From Azospirillaceae bacterium (lineage in GTDB: Bacteria; Pseudomonadota; Alphaproteobacteria; Azospirillales; Azospirillaceae), in the NCBI GenBank assembly GCA_031291675.1, contig JARLIO010000099.1, positions 1-64,000 on the forward strand: a DNA stretch of 64,000 bases. The letters are read 5' to 3'. The stretch's first letter is position 1. Every line of letters begins with the position of its first letter. The notes beneath the pieces are model-generated. The model saw only the letters and a list, made by a program, of their open reading frames with translations, did not search any database and was not told where the DNA came from. Below, piece after piece: positions 22,769 through 32,361 of the stretch. Both the position numbers and the translations under genes were made by a program.

Positions 22769-23452
22769 TCATTGTCGGGCCTTGCGACGGTATTCCATGA
22801 TCACCGTACCATGCTGCCCGCAGTTGAGTGCACTCGCCGACCGGTTTTCCGGGATATCGGCGATCCGAATCCCGTTGTTGGTGAGATCCAGGAACAGGCC
22901 GCCGCCGCCTTTGACCGTCGGTTTGCCGACCACCAGCCGGCCGTCGCGATTGATCTTGCCGACCCCCGAGAAATCGCACACCGAGCCACCGCGGCCGCCG
23001 ACACTGTTGACCGCAACCAGGGCGTTTCCGCTGGTCAGGCCCATGACCCAGAGATTGACCGGGCCCCCCAACCCGGCATAGGCCCCGACGAAACGGTCAG
23101 AGGGGGCCGGCGCCTGCTTGTCGGGATTGAAGGACAGCACCGTGATGCGCCGTTCCATTGCCGCGCGCAGGCAGTCGGTGTCGGCAGCGCACTGGGCGCG
23201 TTCGGCAAGCCACGCGTTCTGATCGTTGCGCAACGCCCAGACGCCGGGGGACTGGGCCCGGTCTTCGCCGCCGATAATCCGGATGGCTTCGGCAAGGGTG
23301 TGGAGCAGGCGATCATTGAGGGCCGCCAAGGCCGAATCGTGGCAGATCGTGACATCCACCTGTTGCCTGGCCTTTGCGCATTCCAGCGCCAGGGCGTGGT
23401 GCGGCAACAACAACCCGCCGATCAACAGGATGATGATTATCCGCGGTTTCAT
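22769..23452 (-). CDS. exported LprI-like (DUF1311) protein
   Basis: 227 residues starting MKPRIIIILLIGGLLL, a clear signal peptide ending in HALA. The mature N-terminus shows the DUF1311/LprI pattern: paired cysteines and the spacing LECAKARQQVDVTICHD, then ALAALNDRL and NAWLAERAQCAADTDCLRAA, where four cysteines probably form disulphides in the periplasm. In mycobacteria LprI inhibits lysozyme; in most proteobacteria the role of the domain is unknown. The C-terminal 110 residues are glycine-rich beta-type sequence with two more cysteines and no match I recognise. The gene stands alone, so context does not help. Confidence 0.78.
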   Translation of the reverse strand: MKPRIIIILLIGGLLLPHHALALECAKARQQVDVTICHDSALAALNDRLLHTLAEAIRIIGGEDRAQSPGVWALRNDQNAWLAERAQCAADTDCLRAAMERRITVLSFNPDKQAPAPSDRFVGAYAGLGGPVNLWVMGLTSGNALVAVNSVGGRGGSVCDFSGVGKINRDGRLVVGKPTVKGGGGLFLDLTNNGIRIADIPENRSASALNCGQHGTVIMEYRRKARQ

Positions 23453-23774
23453 GATCCTTAACTCCGCTCCTGTCCGGGACCACCGGTCCCCGTCACGTCG
23501 CCGTCGATGGTGTCAGAAATGGCCGGCGACGGGTGCCACCACGAAGGCCGTTATGGGTGACGCTTTATCGGGGTTTGGCCCTTTGTCCGCAATCCGGTTT
23601 CGTCCTGTTTTGCGGTTGCGTGACGGTGGCGTCTGAGATTAGATGCTTTACAAACAAACATGCGTTAGCGACGGTCGGAGAAGGGATTTTCGACCGGGGC
23701 GATGCCCATCAGCGATGTGTTGGCCGAACAACGGCATCGTCTGACGCCAAAACGCAGCCATGGGGAGAAAATCA
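23453..23774. other. divergent intergenic region
   Basis: About 320 bases between the LprI-like gene and the chemoreceptor. It must contain both promoters. I see no gene and no clear repeat or operator. Confidence 0.45.
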
Positions 23775-25487
23775 GTGTCGAGCCAAGGTGTGTGGTCCCG
23801 CTTGCGGTTGCGCCAGCGTTTCATGCTTCTGGTCGGCGTCGGGCTGATCTTGTGCGTCGCAGCGGCGATGGTTCTGGTCAGCTTGCTGCAACAGTCGGAG
23901 ATGGATCGAAATTTCGACCGCCTCAGTCGCAACGAGTTGTCGTCGTTGCAGGCTCTGATCGTCAGCGCCATGAGCAAACGCCCCGAGGATCCCGACAATA
24001 TCGCGATCAGCGTTTTCAACGGCTGGTTTGACCGTCGCAACGCCGACTATGATGGCAAGGTCTGGAGCAGTTGGTCGCCGCAGGTGACCGCTTATGTCCG
24101 TGCCACCAATCCCGATCAGCCGGTCAAGCCGGTTCGTGATCCGATTGATGATGAGGCGTTTCGCACCGGCCAACCTGTGGGTCGTTTCGTCGGGGATCGC
24201 TATCGCTACAGCGTCCCGATTGTTCTGGGCGTTAGCCAGGGCGCGGACCAGGAGGTCTGCCATTCCTGTCACGAGGCTATGGGCCTGAAAACCGGCGATG
24301 TCATCGCCGTGCTGTCCAGCGAATTGAATGCGGGCCAGGAACAGGCGCGGCTCGCCCGCACTTTGTTGGGCGTCCTGGCCGTCGGGATTGCGATCACGCT
24401 GTTGGCGGTCCTGGGCGTTCGGGCGACGCTGGGGCGGGTTGTCCTGGCCCCGATGGCGGCTTTGGCCGGCGTGATGACGCGACTGGCCCAGGGCGACATC
24501 GCGGTTGCGGTGGCCGGGGCCTCGCGGCGGGATGAGATCGGCGACATGGCGCGAACCGTTGCGGTCTTCAAGGAAAATGCCGAGGCGAAGCGCCAGATGG
24601 AGCAGGATCAGGCCCGGGCCGCCCGGGACCGTGAACGACGCCTTGCCGGGATCGAAAACTTGATCAGCCGGTTCGACCAGGTGATCGCCGGGGTGGTCCA
24701 TGGCCTGGGCGACGCGGCACGGCAATTGTCGGGCACCGCGGATACGGTGGCGCAGGCGTCCCGCAATGCCACCGACCAGTCGGTCCAGGCGGCCTCGGTG
24801 GCGGAGCAGGTCAGCCGCAGTGTGCGGAGTGTCTCCGAGGCCGCCGACGGTCTGGCGGCCTCGATCCGCGCGATCGATGCCCAGGTCGGCCACTCGGCGC
24901 GGATTTCGACGACGGCAACCGGGCAGGCCGAACAGTCGAACGATCGGGTCCGCAGCCTGGTCGCCGCGGTGGCCCGGATCGGCGATTTCGCAAAACTGAT
25001 CAATACCATCGCGGCGCAGACCAATCTGCTGGCGCTCAACGCGACGATCGAGGCGGCGCGGGCTGGCGAGGCCGGTCGGGGGTTCACGGTGGTCGCCGGT
25101 GAGGTCAAAAATCTCGCAGCGCAGACCGCCCAGGCGACGCAGGAAATTCAGGCGCAAATCACGGCGATCGAAACCGAAACCCGCCAGACGGCGGCGGTGC
25201 TTGAGGATATCACCGCGACGGTCAGCGAGCTTGGCCGGATTACCGGGGTGATCTCGGTGGCTGTTGCGGGACAGACCACGGCGACGACCGACATCGCCTC
25301 GCATATCGAGCGCGCGGCCAGTGGCACCGGCACCGTGTCGTCGACGATTGCCGATGTCAGTCAGCGAACCGAAACCGTTCACCAGGCGGGGGCTGCAATG
25401 CTGTCGGCCGTCGCCGCGGTGGCGCACCAGTCCAGTGTCCTGGATCGGGAGGTGCATCTCTTCCTGGAGGGCATCCGCAACAGCTGA
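23775..25487 (+). CDS. methyl-accepting chemotaxis protein with periplasmic c-type haem motif
   Basis: 570 residues from a GTG at 23775, preferred because GGGGAG lies seven bases upstream; an in-frame ATG at 23760 overlaps that site. A transmembrane helix near residues 14-36 and a second near 195-215 bracket a periplasmic domain of about 160 residues. Near its end is CHSCH (residue about 162), a CxxCH site for covalent haem, in a setting like the Tll0287/DUF3365 haem sensor domain. HAMP follows, then the signalling domain with the tip [20 protein letters not shown] near 415. The protein is probably a redox, oxygen or nitric-oxide sensor for taxis. It needs a cytochrome c maturation system, which is not in this window. 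It is convergent with rpoH. Confidence 0.9.
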   Translation: MSSQGVWSRLRLRQRFMLLVGVGLILCVAAAMVLVSLLQQSEMDRNFDRLSRNELSSLQALIVSAMSKRPEDPDNIAISVFNGWFDRRNADYDGKVWSSWSPQVTAYVRATNPDQPVKPVRDPIDDEAFRTGQPVGRFVGDRYRYSVPIVLGVSQGADQEVCHSCHEAMGLKTGDVIAVLSSELNAGQEQARLARTLLGVLAVGIAITLLAVLGVRATLGRVVLAPMAALAGVMTRLAQGDIAVAVAGASRRDEIGDMARTVAVFKENAEAKRQMEQDQARAARDRERRLAGIENLISRFDQVIAGVVHGLGDAARQLSGTADTVAQASRNATDQSVQAASVAEQVSRSVRSVSEAADGLAASIRAIDAQVGHSARISTTATGQAEQSNDRVRSLVAAVARIGDFAKLINTIAAQTNLLALNATIEAARAGEAGRGFTVVAGEVKNLAAQTAQATQEIQAQITAIETETRQTAAVLEDITATVSELGRITGVISVAVAGQTTATTDIASHIERAASGTGTVSSTIADVSQRTETVHQAGAAMLSAVAAVAHQSSVLDREVHLFLEGIRNS

Positions 25488-25509
25488 GGGCGTCTCGTTG
25501 ATGATCACG

Positions 25510-25532
25510 GGGCGCCCGCCCGGGGGGCGCCC
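25510..25532. terminator. candidate bidirectional terminator between chemoreceptor and rpoH
   Basis: Two copies of the self-complementary GGGCGCCC lie seven bases apart and can form an 8-bp stem between the two convergent stop codons. There is no long T-run. Confidence 0.4.
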
Positions 25533-25534
25533 GT

Positions 25535-26419
25535 TCACGGGGTGAGATGCTGCTCCACCGCGGCGTTCTTGATTGATTTCTGTAGCTTTTCGAAGGCCCG
25601 CACCTCGATTTGACGGACGCGCTCGCGGCTGATGCCGTAATGCTGCGACAAATCCTCCAGCGTCGTTGGCGTATCGCGCAGTCGCCGCTCCGTCAGGATG
25701 TGCCGTTCCCGTTCGTTGAGGTTTCGCAGCGCCTGACGCAGCAGATCCTTGCGCTTGCCCATTTCCTCGCGTTCGGCCAGGGTGATCTCCTGGCTTTCGG
25801 TCTCGTCAACCAGCCAATCCTGCCATTCACCCTCGCTGTCGGCGCGTAGCGGCGCGTTGAGGGAATGGTCGGGGCTGGCGAGGCGCCGATTCATCGCGAT
25901 CACATCGGATTCCGGCACCTCGAGCTTGGTGGCGATGGCCTGGACATGCTCGGGGGACAGATCCCCCTCATCAATGGCCTGCATCTGGCCCTTCAGCTTG
26001 CGCAGGTTGAAGAACAGCTTCTTCTGCGCCGCGGTCGTGCCCATCTTCACCAGCGACCAGGAGTGCAGGATGTATTCCTGGATTGCGGCACGAATCCACC
26101 ACATGGCATAGGTGGCCAAGCGAAAGCCCCGGTCGGGATCAAAACGCTTGACCGCCTGCATCATGCCGACATTGCCCTCCGAGATCAGCTCGGACAGTGG
26201 CAGGCCATAGCCGCGATACCCCATGGCGATTTTGGCGACGAGACGCAGGTGGCTGGTGACCAGCTTGTGGGCGGAATCGCTGTCGCCGCCTTCGCGCCAG
26301 GTCTTGGCCAACATGTACTCCTCCTCCGCCGCCAGCATCGGAAAGCGCCGGATCTCCTGGAGGTAGCGGGCGAGATTGCTTTCGGAACTGACGACCGGAA
26401 TGCTGGGAACACTAGCCAT
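25535..26419 (-). CDS. rpoH: RNA polymerase heat-shock sigma factor (sigma-32)
   Basis: 294 residues from the ATG at 26419. Region 2 is complete: HLRLVAKIAMGYRGYGLPLS, then RGFRLATYAMWWIRAAIQEY, where the paired tryptophans contact the -10 element. The RpoH box QKKLFFNLRKLK, diagnostic of this sigma group and involved in core binding and turnover, is present near residue 132. Region 4.2 ends with LSQHYGISRERVRQIEVRAF. The protein directs transcription of chaperone and protease genes after heat or other protein-damaging stress. It lies 129 bases downstream of rluD on the same strand, with a hairpin in the gap. RpoH in many bacteria is controlled at translation and by proteolysis. Confidence 0.96.
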   Translation of the reverse strand: MASVPSIPVVSSESNLARYLQEIRRFPMLAAEEEYMLAKTWREGGDSDSAHKLVTSHLRLVAKIAMGYRGYGLPLSELISEGNVGMMQAVKRFDPDRGFRLATYAMWWIRAAIQEYILHSWSLVKMGTTAAQKKLFFNLRKLKGQMQAIDEGDLSPEHVQAIATKLEVPESDVIAMNRRLASPDHSLNAPLRADSEGEWQDWLVDETESQEITLAEREEMGKRKDLLRQALRNLNERERHILTERRLRDTPTTLEDLSQHYGISRERVRQIEVRAFEKLQKSIKNAAVEQHLTP

Positions 26420-26465
26420 CTGTCTGAAACCCTTCCGGATGGTTTGGTTTGGTACCTGTATCGCC

Positions 26466-26486
26466 ACACCCGACCATCCCGGGTGT
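26466..26486. promoter_or_regulatory. hairpin in the rpoH leader
   Basis: ACACCCG and CGGGTGT form a perfect 7-bp stem with a 7-base loop, 46 bases or more upstream of the rpoH start. It could end the rluD transcript or be part of a structured rpoH leader. A TATTAT -10-like element on the minus strand lies a little further upstream. Confidence 0.3.
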
Positions 26487-26548
26487 CACGCCGATCTGGA
26501 GCCGGCTTCCCGTATAATACCCGAGTTTGGCGCAAGGCGGACATGAAT

Positions 26549-27589
26549 TTAAATTAATTCCAGTGTTGAAACCAATTGGCTGAAATCATGCGGTAATTTT
26601 GTAGAAAATATCATCGATTCAGCGGTTACCGGATGCGTGAAGCGAAGCGCCTGGGCGTGTAGCGCCTGACGCGCGAACCCGACGACGCGGGCGCGCAGCG
26701 CCAACGGGATCGCGGTCTGCCGGTCGTCGCCGACCCGGCCGTACAACGGGTCCCCGATCAGCGGGTGGCCCTGAGCGGTCAGATGCACCCGGATCTGATG
26801 GGTTCGACCAGTCTCCAGCCGGCATTCTATCAGGGCTGCCGTCTTGGCGTATCGGCGCAAGACGGTATAATTCGTCACGGCAGGCTTACCACCAAAGCGC
26901 AGCAGCGCCATTTTCTGCCGGTTCGCCGGGCTGCGACCAATATTGCCTTCGATCCGGCCCTGCGCCGGTTGCGGGATACCCCAGACCACGGCGACATAGG
27001 TGCGCGCCAGGCTGTGGTCGGCAAACTGGGCGGAGAGGCCGGCATGGGCACGATCGGTTTTGGCGACGACCATCAGGCCACTGGTATCCTTGTCCAGGCG
27101 GTGGACGATGCCGGGGCGCCGCACGCCGCCGATGCCGGACAGCCGATCGCCGCAATAGGCCAGCAGAGCATTGACCAGGGTTCCGTCGGGATTCCCGGCG
27201 GCCGGATGCACCACCAGGCCGGCCGGCTTGTCGAGTACCAGCAGGTCATGGTCTTCAAAGATGATGGTCAGGGGAATGGCTTGGGGCCGGGGCAGCGCCG
27301 CTACTGCCGGTGGTACCGTCACCGTCAATTCCTGCCCGGGTTTGACGCGGCTCGATGCGTCGGTTAAGGTCCGCACGCCATCGTGGATCAAGCCCTGGTC
27401 GAGCAGGGCTTTGAGACGCGATCGTGACAGCGGTGCCCCGCCATCGTCGGCGATCAGAGCGGCGAGGGTGCGGTCCAGCCGGGTACCGGCCAGGGCCGGC
27501 GGGACGGTCACGACGCGCACGACGGCGGTTTCGGCCGCTTCGATCCGGTCGTCGGTCGCATCGATCAATTCGTCGTCGCTGTCATCCAT
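26549..27589 (-). CDS. rluD: RluA/RluD family 23S rRNA pseudouridine synthase
   Basis: 346 residues from the ATG at 27589; an ATG at 27613 is also possible but would overlap the divergent gene's start. An S4-like RNA-binding region with RLDRTLAALI and SRSRLKALLDQGLI leads into the catalytic domain. The catalytic aspartate is in the family motif GIVHRLDKDTSGLMVVAK near 161. The C-terminal motif RLETGRTHQIRVHL is also intact. The enzyme isomerises uridines in 23S rRNA, probably those of helix 69 as for RluD, but RluC-like specificity cannot be excluded. The rluD-rpoH order, with a divergent DUF6476 gene, is shared with related alphaproteobacteria as far as I know. Confidence 0.92.
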   Translation of the reverse strand: MDDSDDELIDATDDRIEAAETAVVRVVTVPPALAGTRLDRTLAALIADDGGAPLSRSRLKALLDQGLIHDGVRTLTDASSRVKPGQELTVTVPPAVAALPRPQAIPLTIIFEDHDLLVLDKPAGLVVHPAAGNPDGTLVNALLAYCGDRLSGIGGVRRPGIVHRLDKDTSGLMVVAKTDRAHAGLSAQFADHSLARTYVAVVWGIPQPAQGRIEGNIGRSPANRQKMALLRFGGKPAVTNYTVLRRYAKTAALIECRLETGRTHQIRVHLTAQGHPLIGDPLYGRVGDDRQTAIPLALRARVVGFARQALHAQALRFTHPVTAESMIFSTKLPHDFSQLVSTLELI

Positions 27590-27612
27590 GGTTGATCGGA
27601 GGGAACCATCCA

Positions 27613-27966
27613 TTGCAAGGTCTGAAAGTCGCGATTGTCGTGATGGGGATCCTGATTGTTGCAGGTTTTTCGGTACTCGGCGTTGAAATCTACCGCCGGA
27701 TCGCGCATCCCGGGGTCCCACAAACCGCAATGACCGCTCATCCCCTGGAGTCCGGCGTCACGGACGTTATCACGTTGGACCTGCCGGAGGGCAGTCGGAT
27801 GAGTGATCCGGTCGCCATCGGGGCGCGGGTCGCGATCCACGTCACCCTGCCGCAGGGCGACGACCGCCTGTTTCTGATTGATCCCGGCACGCGTCGCGTG
27901 ACAGCGATCCTCCCGCGGGACGGCGCCGCCGCACCGGCGCATCCCGCCGCGGTGCCGGTTCGTTGA
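27613..27966 (+). CDS. DUF6476 family small membrane protein
   Basis: 117 residues from a TTG at 27613, with GGAGGG nine bases upstream. One N-terminal transmembrane helix (VAIVVMGILIVAGFSVLGV, residues 6-24) is followed by a periplasmic or cytoplasmic domain of mostly beta type (GVTDVITLDLPEGSRMSD, then DDRLFLIDPGTRRVTAIL). The pattern fits DUF6476, a small family found beside rluD and rpoH in alphaproteobacteria. Its function is unknown. The gene is divergent from rluD with only 23 bases between the two start codons, so the promoters must overlap. The rare TTG start is supported by the ribosome site but is not certain. Confidence 0.75.
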   Translation: MQGLKVAIVVMGILIVAGFSVLGVEIYRRIAHPGVPQTAMTAHPLESGVTDVITLDLPEGSRMSDPVAIGARVAIHVTLPQGDDRLFLIDPGTRRVTAILPRDGAAAPAHPAAVPVR

Positions 27967-28090
27967 GCGTGGCGTCCCAGAGGCCGCCCCTGAGAGGCCG
28001 GTATCGCAACGACCAGCACCATGGTCGGGGCAGATGTGGCTTTGGTGGGGCGAGGCTGAGGCGGGCCTATGACGATGGGGAAAACCAGCC

Positions 28091-29122
28091 ATGAATTTTT
28101 GCAGTGACAACGTCGCCGGCGCGGCGCCGGAAATTTTGGCGGCGCTGGTTGCCGCGGCACAGGGGACTGCGCCATCCTACGGGGCCGATCCGGTCACGGC
28201 GCGGTTGCACCGCCGGTTGGAGACGCTGTTCGGCACGGCGCTGGCGGCCTTTCCGGTTGCAACGGGCACGGCGGCCAACGCCCTGGCCCTGGCCGCCCTG
28301 GTGCCCCCTTATGGCGCCGTTTTTTGCCATGAAGGTGCGCACATCAATACCGATGAATGCGGCGCGCCGGAGGCCATGACCGGCGGCGCGAAGCTGATTG
28401 CGCTGCCGGGTGCCCATGGCAAACTTGACCCTGCGACGCTGGAGGCCGTGCTGCGGCGAGGCCATGGCGGCGGCGTCCATCACGTCCAGCCCGCGCTGGT
28501 CAGCCTGACGCAGGGCACCGAGGCCGGGACGATGTACCAGCCCGACGAGATCGCCGCGATGAGCGCGATCGCCCATCATCATGGCCTGAGCGTCCATATG
28601 GATGGCGCGCGTTTCGCCAACGCGGTGGCGGCGCTGGGGATCGATGCCGCGGCGGCAAGCTGGCGGGTGGGGGTCGACGTCCTGTCGTTGGGCGCGACCA
28701 AGAACGGCGCCCTGGCCGCGGAGGTGGTGATCTTCTTCAAGCCGGAGCAGGCGCACGATTTCGGTTTTCGCCGCAAGCGCGCCGGGCATCTGGTTTCGAA
28801 GCAACGCTTCCTGTCGAGCCAGCTGGACGCGTATTTCACCGATGATCTGTGGCTGCGGCTGGCCGGGCACGCCAACGCGATGGCGATGCGGTTGGCCCGC
28901 GGCCTGATGACGATTCCGGGTGCCGTGCTGATCAACCCGGTCGAGATCAACGAGATCTTCGTGGCGTTGCCGGAGCCGGTGATCGCGGGCTTGCTGGAGG
29001 CTGGCTTCGATTTTTACCGGTGGGAGGGATCGGTGGTCCGGCTGGTCACGGCGTTCAACACCGACCCGGCGTCGGTCGATGCGCTGGTGGTGACGGCGCG
29101 GCGGCTTGCCGATCGCGGATAA
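28091..29122 (+). CDS. ltaE: low-specificity L-threonine aldolase
   Basis: 343 residues, a fold-type I PLP enzyme. It cleaves L-threonine or L-allo-threonine to glycine and acetaldehyde. Seen are the N-terminal MNFCSDNVAGAAPEI, the PLP phosphate region VATGTAANALAL near 54, SVHMDGARFANAV near 172-184 with the aspartate that contacts the pyridine nitrogen, and the lysine that forms the Schiff base in LSLGATKNGA (residue about 204). The gene appears to be a single unit 74 bases upstream of tRNA-Glu. It belongs to the chromosomal backbone next to an integration site. Confidence 0.92.
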   Translation: MNFCSDNVAGAAPEILAALVAAAQGTAPSYGADPVTARLHRRLETLFGTALAAFPVATGTAANALALAALVPPYGAVFCHEGAHINTDECGAPEAMTGGAKLIALPGAHGKLDPATLEAVLRRGHGGGVHHVQPALVSLTQGTEAGTMYQPDEIAAMSAIAHHHGLSVHMDGARFANAVAALGIDAAAASWRVGVDVLSLGATKNGALAAEVVIFFKPEQAHDFGFRRKRAGHLVSKQRFLSSQLDAYFTDDLWLRLAGHANAMAMRLARGLMTIPGAVLINPVEINEIFVALPEPVIAGLLEAGFDFYRWEGSVVRLVTAFNTDPASVDALVVTARRLADRG

Positions 29123-29147
29123 AGTGTCGGGCGTCGAAGAATTTTGC

Positions 29148-29175
29148 TTGCGCACCTGGCAGGCTTCGCTTAAAA
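29148..29175 (+). promoter_or_regulatory. possible promoter of tRNA-Glu
   Basis: TTGCGC and TTAAAA are separated by 16 bases and end about 20 bases before the tRNA. The match to a sigma-70 promoter is only fair. Confidence 0.3.
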
Positions 29176-29196
29176 GAGCCAACCGCGCCAAGCGAA

Positions 29197-29272
29197 GTCC
29201 CCTTCGTCTAGAGGCCTAGGACACCGCCCTCTCACGGCGGTAACACGGGTTCGACTCCCGTAGGGGACGCCA
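29197..29272 (+). tRNA. tRNA-Glu (anticodon CTC)
   Basis: 76 bases including an encoded CCA. The acceptor arms GTCCCCT and AGGGGAC pair fully. The anticodon stem CCGCC/GGCGG holds the loop CTCTCAC, giving anticodon CTC. The T arm CGGGT-TCGACTC-CCG is normal. The gene is the attachment site of the serine-recombinase element: the recombinase gene runs into it on the opposite strand, and the tRNA remains complete. Confidence 0.95.
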
Positions 29273-30898
29273 CTCTTGTCCAAAAAAGCGAACTCGCTTT
29301 TTGGGCAGAGGACGACCAGACATCAACTGCCGCGCCAGACTGTCCTTACGCCCGGTCAATCGAATCAGGCCATCGCCGACTTCGACTCTTTCCACGACGG
29401 ATTGCAGGTATTCCTTCCGAAATGCCACAGGGCCTTCCAGCAGGCGAGTCTTGAGCGATGCGGTAAAATCCTCGATCATGGCGGGTGTCAGTTCTGGCAA
29501 TTGGGCGTCTGGAGTCTCGGCGCACTCCAACAAGCGTTTGGATTCGTCCCTCTGGGTCTTCAATGCCGCCAGACGATCTTTCAGGGTGCTGTCGGAAAGA
29601 TCGGCAACGCCGTTTTCGATGGCGGCGTACAGACGTTGAACCTTTGCTTCCACTTCGCGGTGGGCGCTGCGGAGGGTTTCGACGCGGGCGGTTCCGGCCC
29701 GCTGGCTATCCGCGTACTGATCGAACAGGGCTGCCAGCATGTCGCACATCCGGTCGGGCTGGAGCATTCTATTAGTCAGATGCTCCATCACCAATGAATC
29801 CAAACGATCTAGGCGAATGCTGCGCCCCCGACAGGCGCTCTTTCCCTGACGGGCTTGCGTGGCGCAGGTGTAGTAGCGATATCGTCCGCCTTTGCCCGTG
29901 CGCAGGGTCATGCCGCCCCCGCAATCGGCACAAACGGCAATTCCTGTGAGTAGGCATGGCGCTGCCGTCAGTCTGGGGGCTGTGACCTTTGGGTTGCGTT
30001 CTTTCAGGCGGCTTTGCACATCCTGAAAACTGGCTTCGTCAATGATTGATGGGGTGGTGAATTCGATGGTTTCCGCCTCGGATTTGACACGCCCGGTTTT
30101 GGCCTCGGTTACGTTGAAACGATGTGTGCCAATATAGGCAGTCCGGGTCAGCACCTCATGGATGAACTTGCACGACAGATTGGCTCCGCTCGGCGTCCGC
30201 ATTCCCTGGGCGTTCAACGCGCTGACGATGGACTTGATGCCCATTGGACCATTCCGCCCATCGCCTTCCAAATAAAGCGAGAAGATGGTGCGTACGGTCT
30301 CCGCTTGGATCGGATCGACGGCAAGGCGTTTCTTGATCTTCTGCCCGCGTTTCTCTGCATCGACGACCCTGTAGCCGAACGGCGGGCGCGACCCGTTCCA
30401 GAAGCCCTGGCGGGCATTCTCGTTCATGGCTCGTAAGGTGTGCTTGGCGTTCTCACGGGATTGGTACTCATCGAACAGCGCCATGATCTGGCGCATCATC
30501 ACCGAAGTGGGATCATCTCCCAATTCCTGGGTGATGGACACCAGACGAATGTCATGCTTGGCAAGACGGCGAACATGAAACTCCAATTCAAAATGGTCGC
30601 GGAAAAACCGGCTGAAGGAATGAACCACAATCACGTCGCAGGATTGCGGTTTGCTGGTGGCCGCTTCCATCATGCGTTGAAATTCCGGGCGGCGGTCGTC
30701 GGTGGCGGATGCGCCCGGTTCTACGAACTCGGCGACTATGGTCCAGCCTTTGGACTGACAATAGGCTTCGGCCTGGCGCTTCTGGTCGGGAATGGAGAGG
30801 TCATGTTCCGCTTGCCTTCCGGTCGATACCCGCAGGTAAAGGGCCGCCCGCAGTTTCGGTTGTAGAGGAAGCAATGAGGATGCTTGAGAACAGGTCAC
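29216..30898 (-). CDS. large serine recombinase (resolvase/invertase family integrase)
   Basis: 560 residues from a GTG at 30898 with GAGG seven bases upstream. The N-terminal catalytic domain has the active serine in YLRVSTGRQ (S25) and the arginines in VVHSFSRFFRDHFE. A recombinase domain follows (WNGSRPPFGYRVVDA onward), then a zinc ribbon (CADCGGG near 320, with two more cysteines in YYTCATQARQGKSAC) and a coiled-coil stretch near 400-470, as usual in this class. It integrates and probably excises the element by strand exchange at att sites. The last residues, PLRESNPCYRRERAVS, are encoded by the reverse strand of tRNA-Glu. This tail is therefore created or replaced by integration, a frequent arrangement for tRNA-Glu integrases. 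Confidence 0.92.
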   Translation of the reverse strand: MTCSQASSLLPLQPKLRAALYLRVSTGRQAEHDLSIPDQKRQAEAYCQSKGWTIVAEFVEPGASATDDRRPEFQRMMEAATSKPQSCDVIVVHSFSRFFRDHFELEFHVRRLAKHDIRLVSITQELGDDPTSVMMRQIMALFDEYQSRENAKHTLRAMNENARQGFWNGSRPPFGYRVVDAEKRGQKIKKRLAVDPIQAETVRTIFSLYLEGDGRNGPMGIKSIVSALNAQGMRTPSGANLSCKFIHEVLTRTAYIGTHRFNVTEAKTGRVKSEAETIEFTTPSIIDEASFQDVQSRLKERNPKVTAPRLTAAPCLLTGIAVCADCGGGMTLRTGKGGRYRYYTCATQARQGKSACRGRSIRLDRLDSLVMEHLTNRMLQPDRMCDMLAALFDQYADSQRAGTARVETLRSAHREVEAKVQRLYAAIENGVADLSDSTLKDRLAALKTQRDESKRLLECAETPDAQLPELTPAMIEDFTASLKTRLLEGPVAFRKEYLQSVVERVEVGDGLIRLTGRKDSLARQLMSGRPLPKKRVRFFGQEWRPLRESNPCYRRERAVS

Positions 30899-31304
30899 GG
30901 CAATACCTCGCTACGGCGTCAATCTCGGCGGAGGTCACGGGCGGGAAAGGCGGAAGATCGTCCGTCACCACGTTGCGCTGTTCGCCGTCGCGGGATTCTG
31001 CCCCGACCGGGAAATGTCCGCCAGCAAAATTTTGATGAGAAGACCGCATGTGACCGTCGTGCCAAATATAGTGGCAATTCCGGTCCTATTTTTAATTGTT
31101 CCGCCAAAATCAAAAATAGCCTTTATCTACGCTTATGTTTCCGGTCATTGCTGGATTTGGAGAAAAATAGGGGCGACCCAAATGGTGCCATATTGGGGCC
31201 ATTAAAAACCTCATAGCACCATGAAAAATGATGTTAAGACAATGACTTAACGGCGCAATGGTGCCGTTGCTTTATCTTGCCTAATCTCCGTCGCTCAAGC
31301 GGGT
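30899..31304. other. AT-rich region between recombinase and first cargo gene
   Basis: About 400 bases, clearly AT-richer than the chromosome. It contains an inverted repeat (GTTAAG and CTTAAC, seven bases apart, near 31233) and the word ATGGTGCC at two places. These could be operators or recombinase-related sites. No believable protein is encoded. Confidence 0.45.
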
Positions 31305-32225
31305 GTGCAGGTCCGCAGCTACAAGAAGGGTGTCATCGCCACACTAGTCGGTTCGTTCCTCGGGCCGAAGCTCTACGATGAGACGAACGTCTACAAGGCA
31401 GCCGCAACGGCGATGGCTCTGGACACTATTTATCCCGACTATCAGGTGCCGATACGCTTCAAAAATCCCGTCCTCGGGGCATTCGCCAATGCGGTATGGC
31501 AATGTTCCACCGCCGCAGAAGTGGGGGTAATACTCAACACCGCCGAACAGAAAGCAGACGGTGGCACACCGCCACGGAGAAGCGGGGGGCGTCCGCCGTC
31601 CGTGGACGGAGCGTCTCCTGAGCCTGCCATATTCATCGAAGCGCGAAACAGCCTCGAAGGTATCCCAAAAGAATACGCGGCACTTGAGGCCAAGTTCGGG
31701 AAAAAAGACGTTGACTGGAAGGTGGTCGAACGATTTCTCGTCGAACCGGGCGATGGGCGCGTGTTGGAGAAATTCATCCTGTCCGCCCGGGGCCGGAGAG
31801 AGGTCATCCATTTCGACGTTAGCGGCTTTGTGCGTGCCAACGGCCTCGAAGAGCAAGCCCGGTTGAATCGAGTCACCGCAAAGTACGACCGGAGCTTGAA
31901 GGTACTTCTTCCCAAGGACCGGGCCATGTACCTCCTGGAGATCGTCCTCAAACTGACGGACGATCAACTTGAACAAATCGGATGGTCTGTTGAAGTTAAA
32001 AATGGCTTAGTCGGCTGTCTCAGCGACGCACTGAAACCATTTCACGGGAAAGATTACAAGGATATTCCGCCCAGCTATCAGGTCGAGATGATGCTGTCGC
32101 AATGGTCGAATATCTACGTTTTCGTCCGCATGTGCGAACCGCGCGACATCGAACAGGAGGATGAACTGGAGGATCTCAAGGCTTTCATCGGTGGGGCTGT
32201 CGGGAAGGCAAAGCACGGAAACTGA
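31305..32225 (+). CDS. hypothetical protein in the tRNA-Glu element
   Basis: 306 residues from a GTG at 31305; the ribosome site is weak and the start is uncertain. I recognise no family. There is no signal peptide or obvious membrane helix. A low-complexity basic linker (GGTPPRRSGGRPPSVDG near residues 85-101) separates an N-terminal part of about 80 residues from a C-terminal part rich in charged helices (for example DRAMYLLEIVLKLTDDQLEQ). The linker DNA contains the palindrome CCGTCCGTGGACGG. The two parts could be separate domains. It may be a defence, regulatory or phage-derived protein, but nothing in the sequence decides this. The C-terminus is acidic (DIEQEDELEDLKAF). Confidence 0.6.
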   Translation: MQVRSYKKGVIATLVGSFLGPKLYDETNVYKAAATAMALDTIYPDYQVPIRFKNPVLGAFANAVWQCSTAAEVGVILNTAEQKADGGTPPRRSGGRPPSVDGASPEPAIFIEARNSLEGIPKEYAALEAKFGKKDVDWKVVERFLVEPGDGRVLEKFILSARGRREVIHFDVSGFVRANGLEEQARLNRVTAKYDRSLKVLLPKDRAMYLLEIVLKLTDDQLEQIGWSVEVKNGLVGCLSDALKPFHGKDYKDIPPSYQVEMMLSQWSNIYVFVRMCEPRDIEQEDELEDLKAFIGGAVGKAKHGN

Positions 32226-32361
32226 CAGCACTGAAGGGCGGTATGTATTCGTTTATTGCTCAACGTGGGACTCCCCGGACGGATACTTTTCAGCAACTGA
32301 CGGGAAATTGGCACGTGGTCATCAGAGTGCTTGCTAATGCACGAAAAGGATGGCGTTTACT

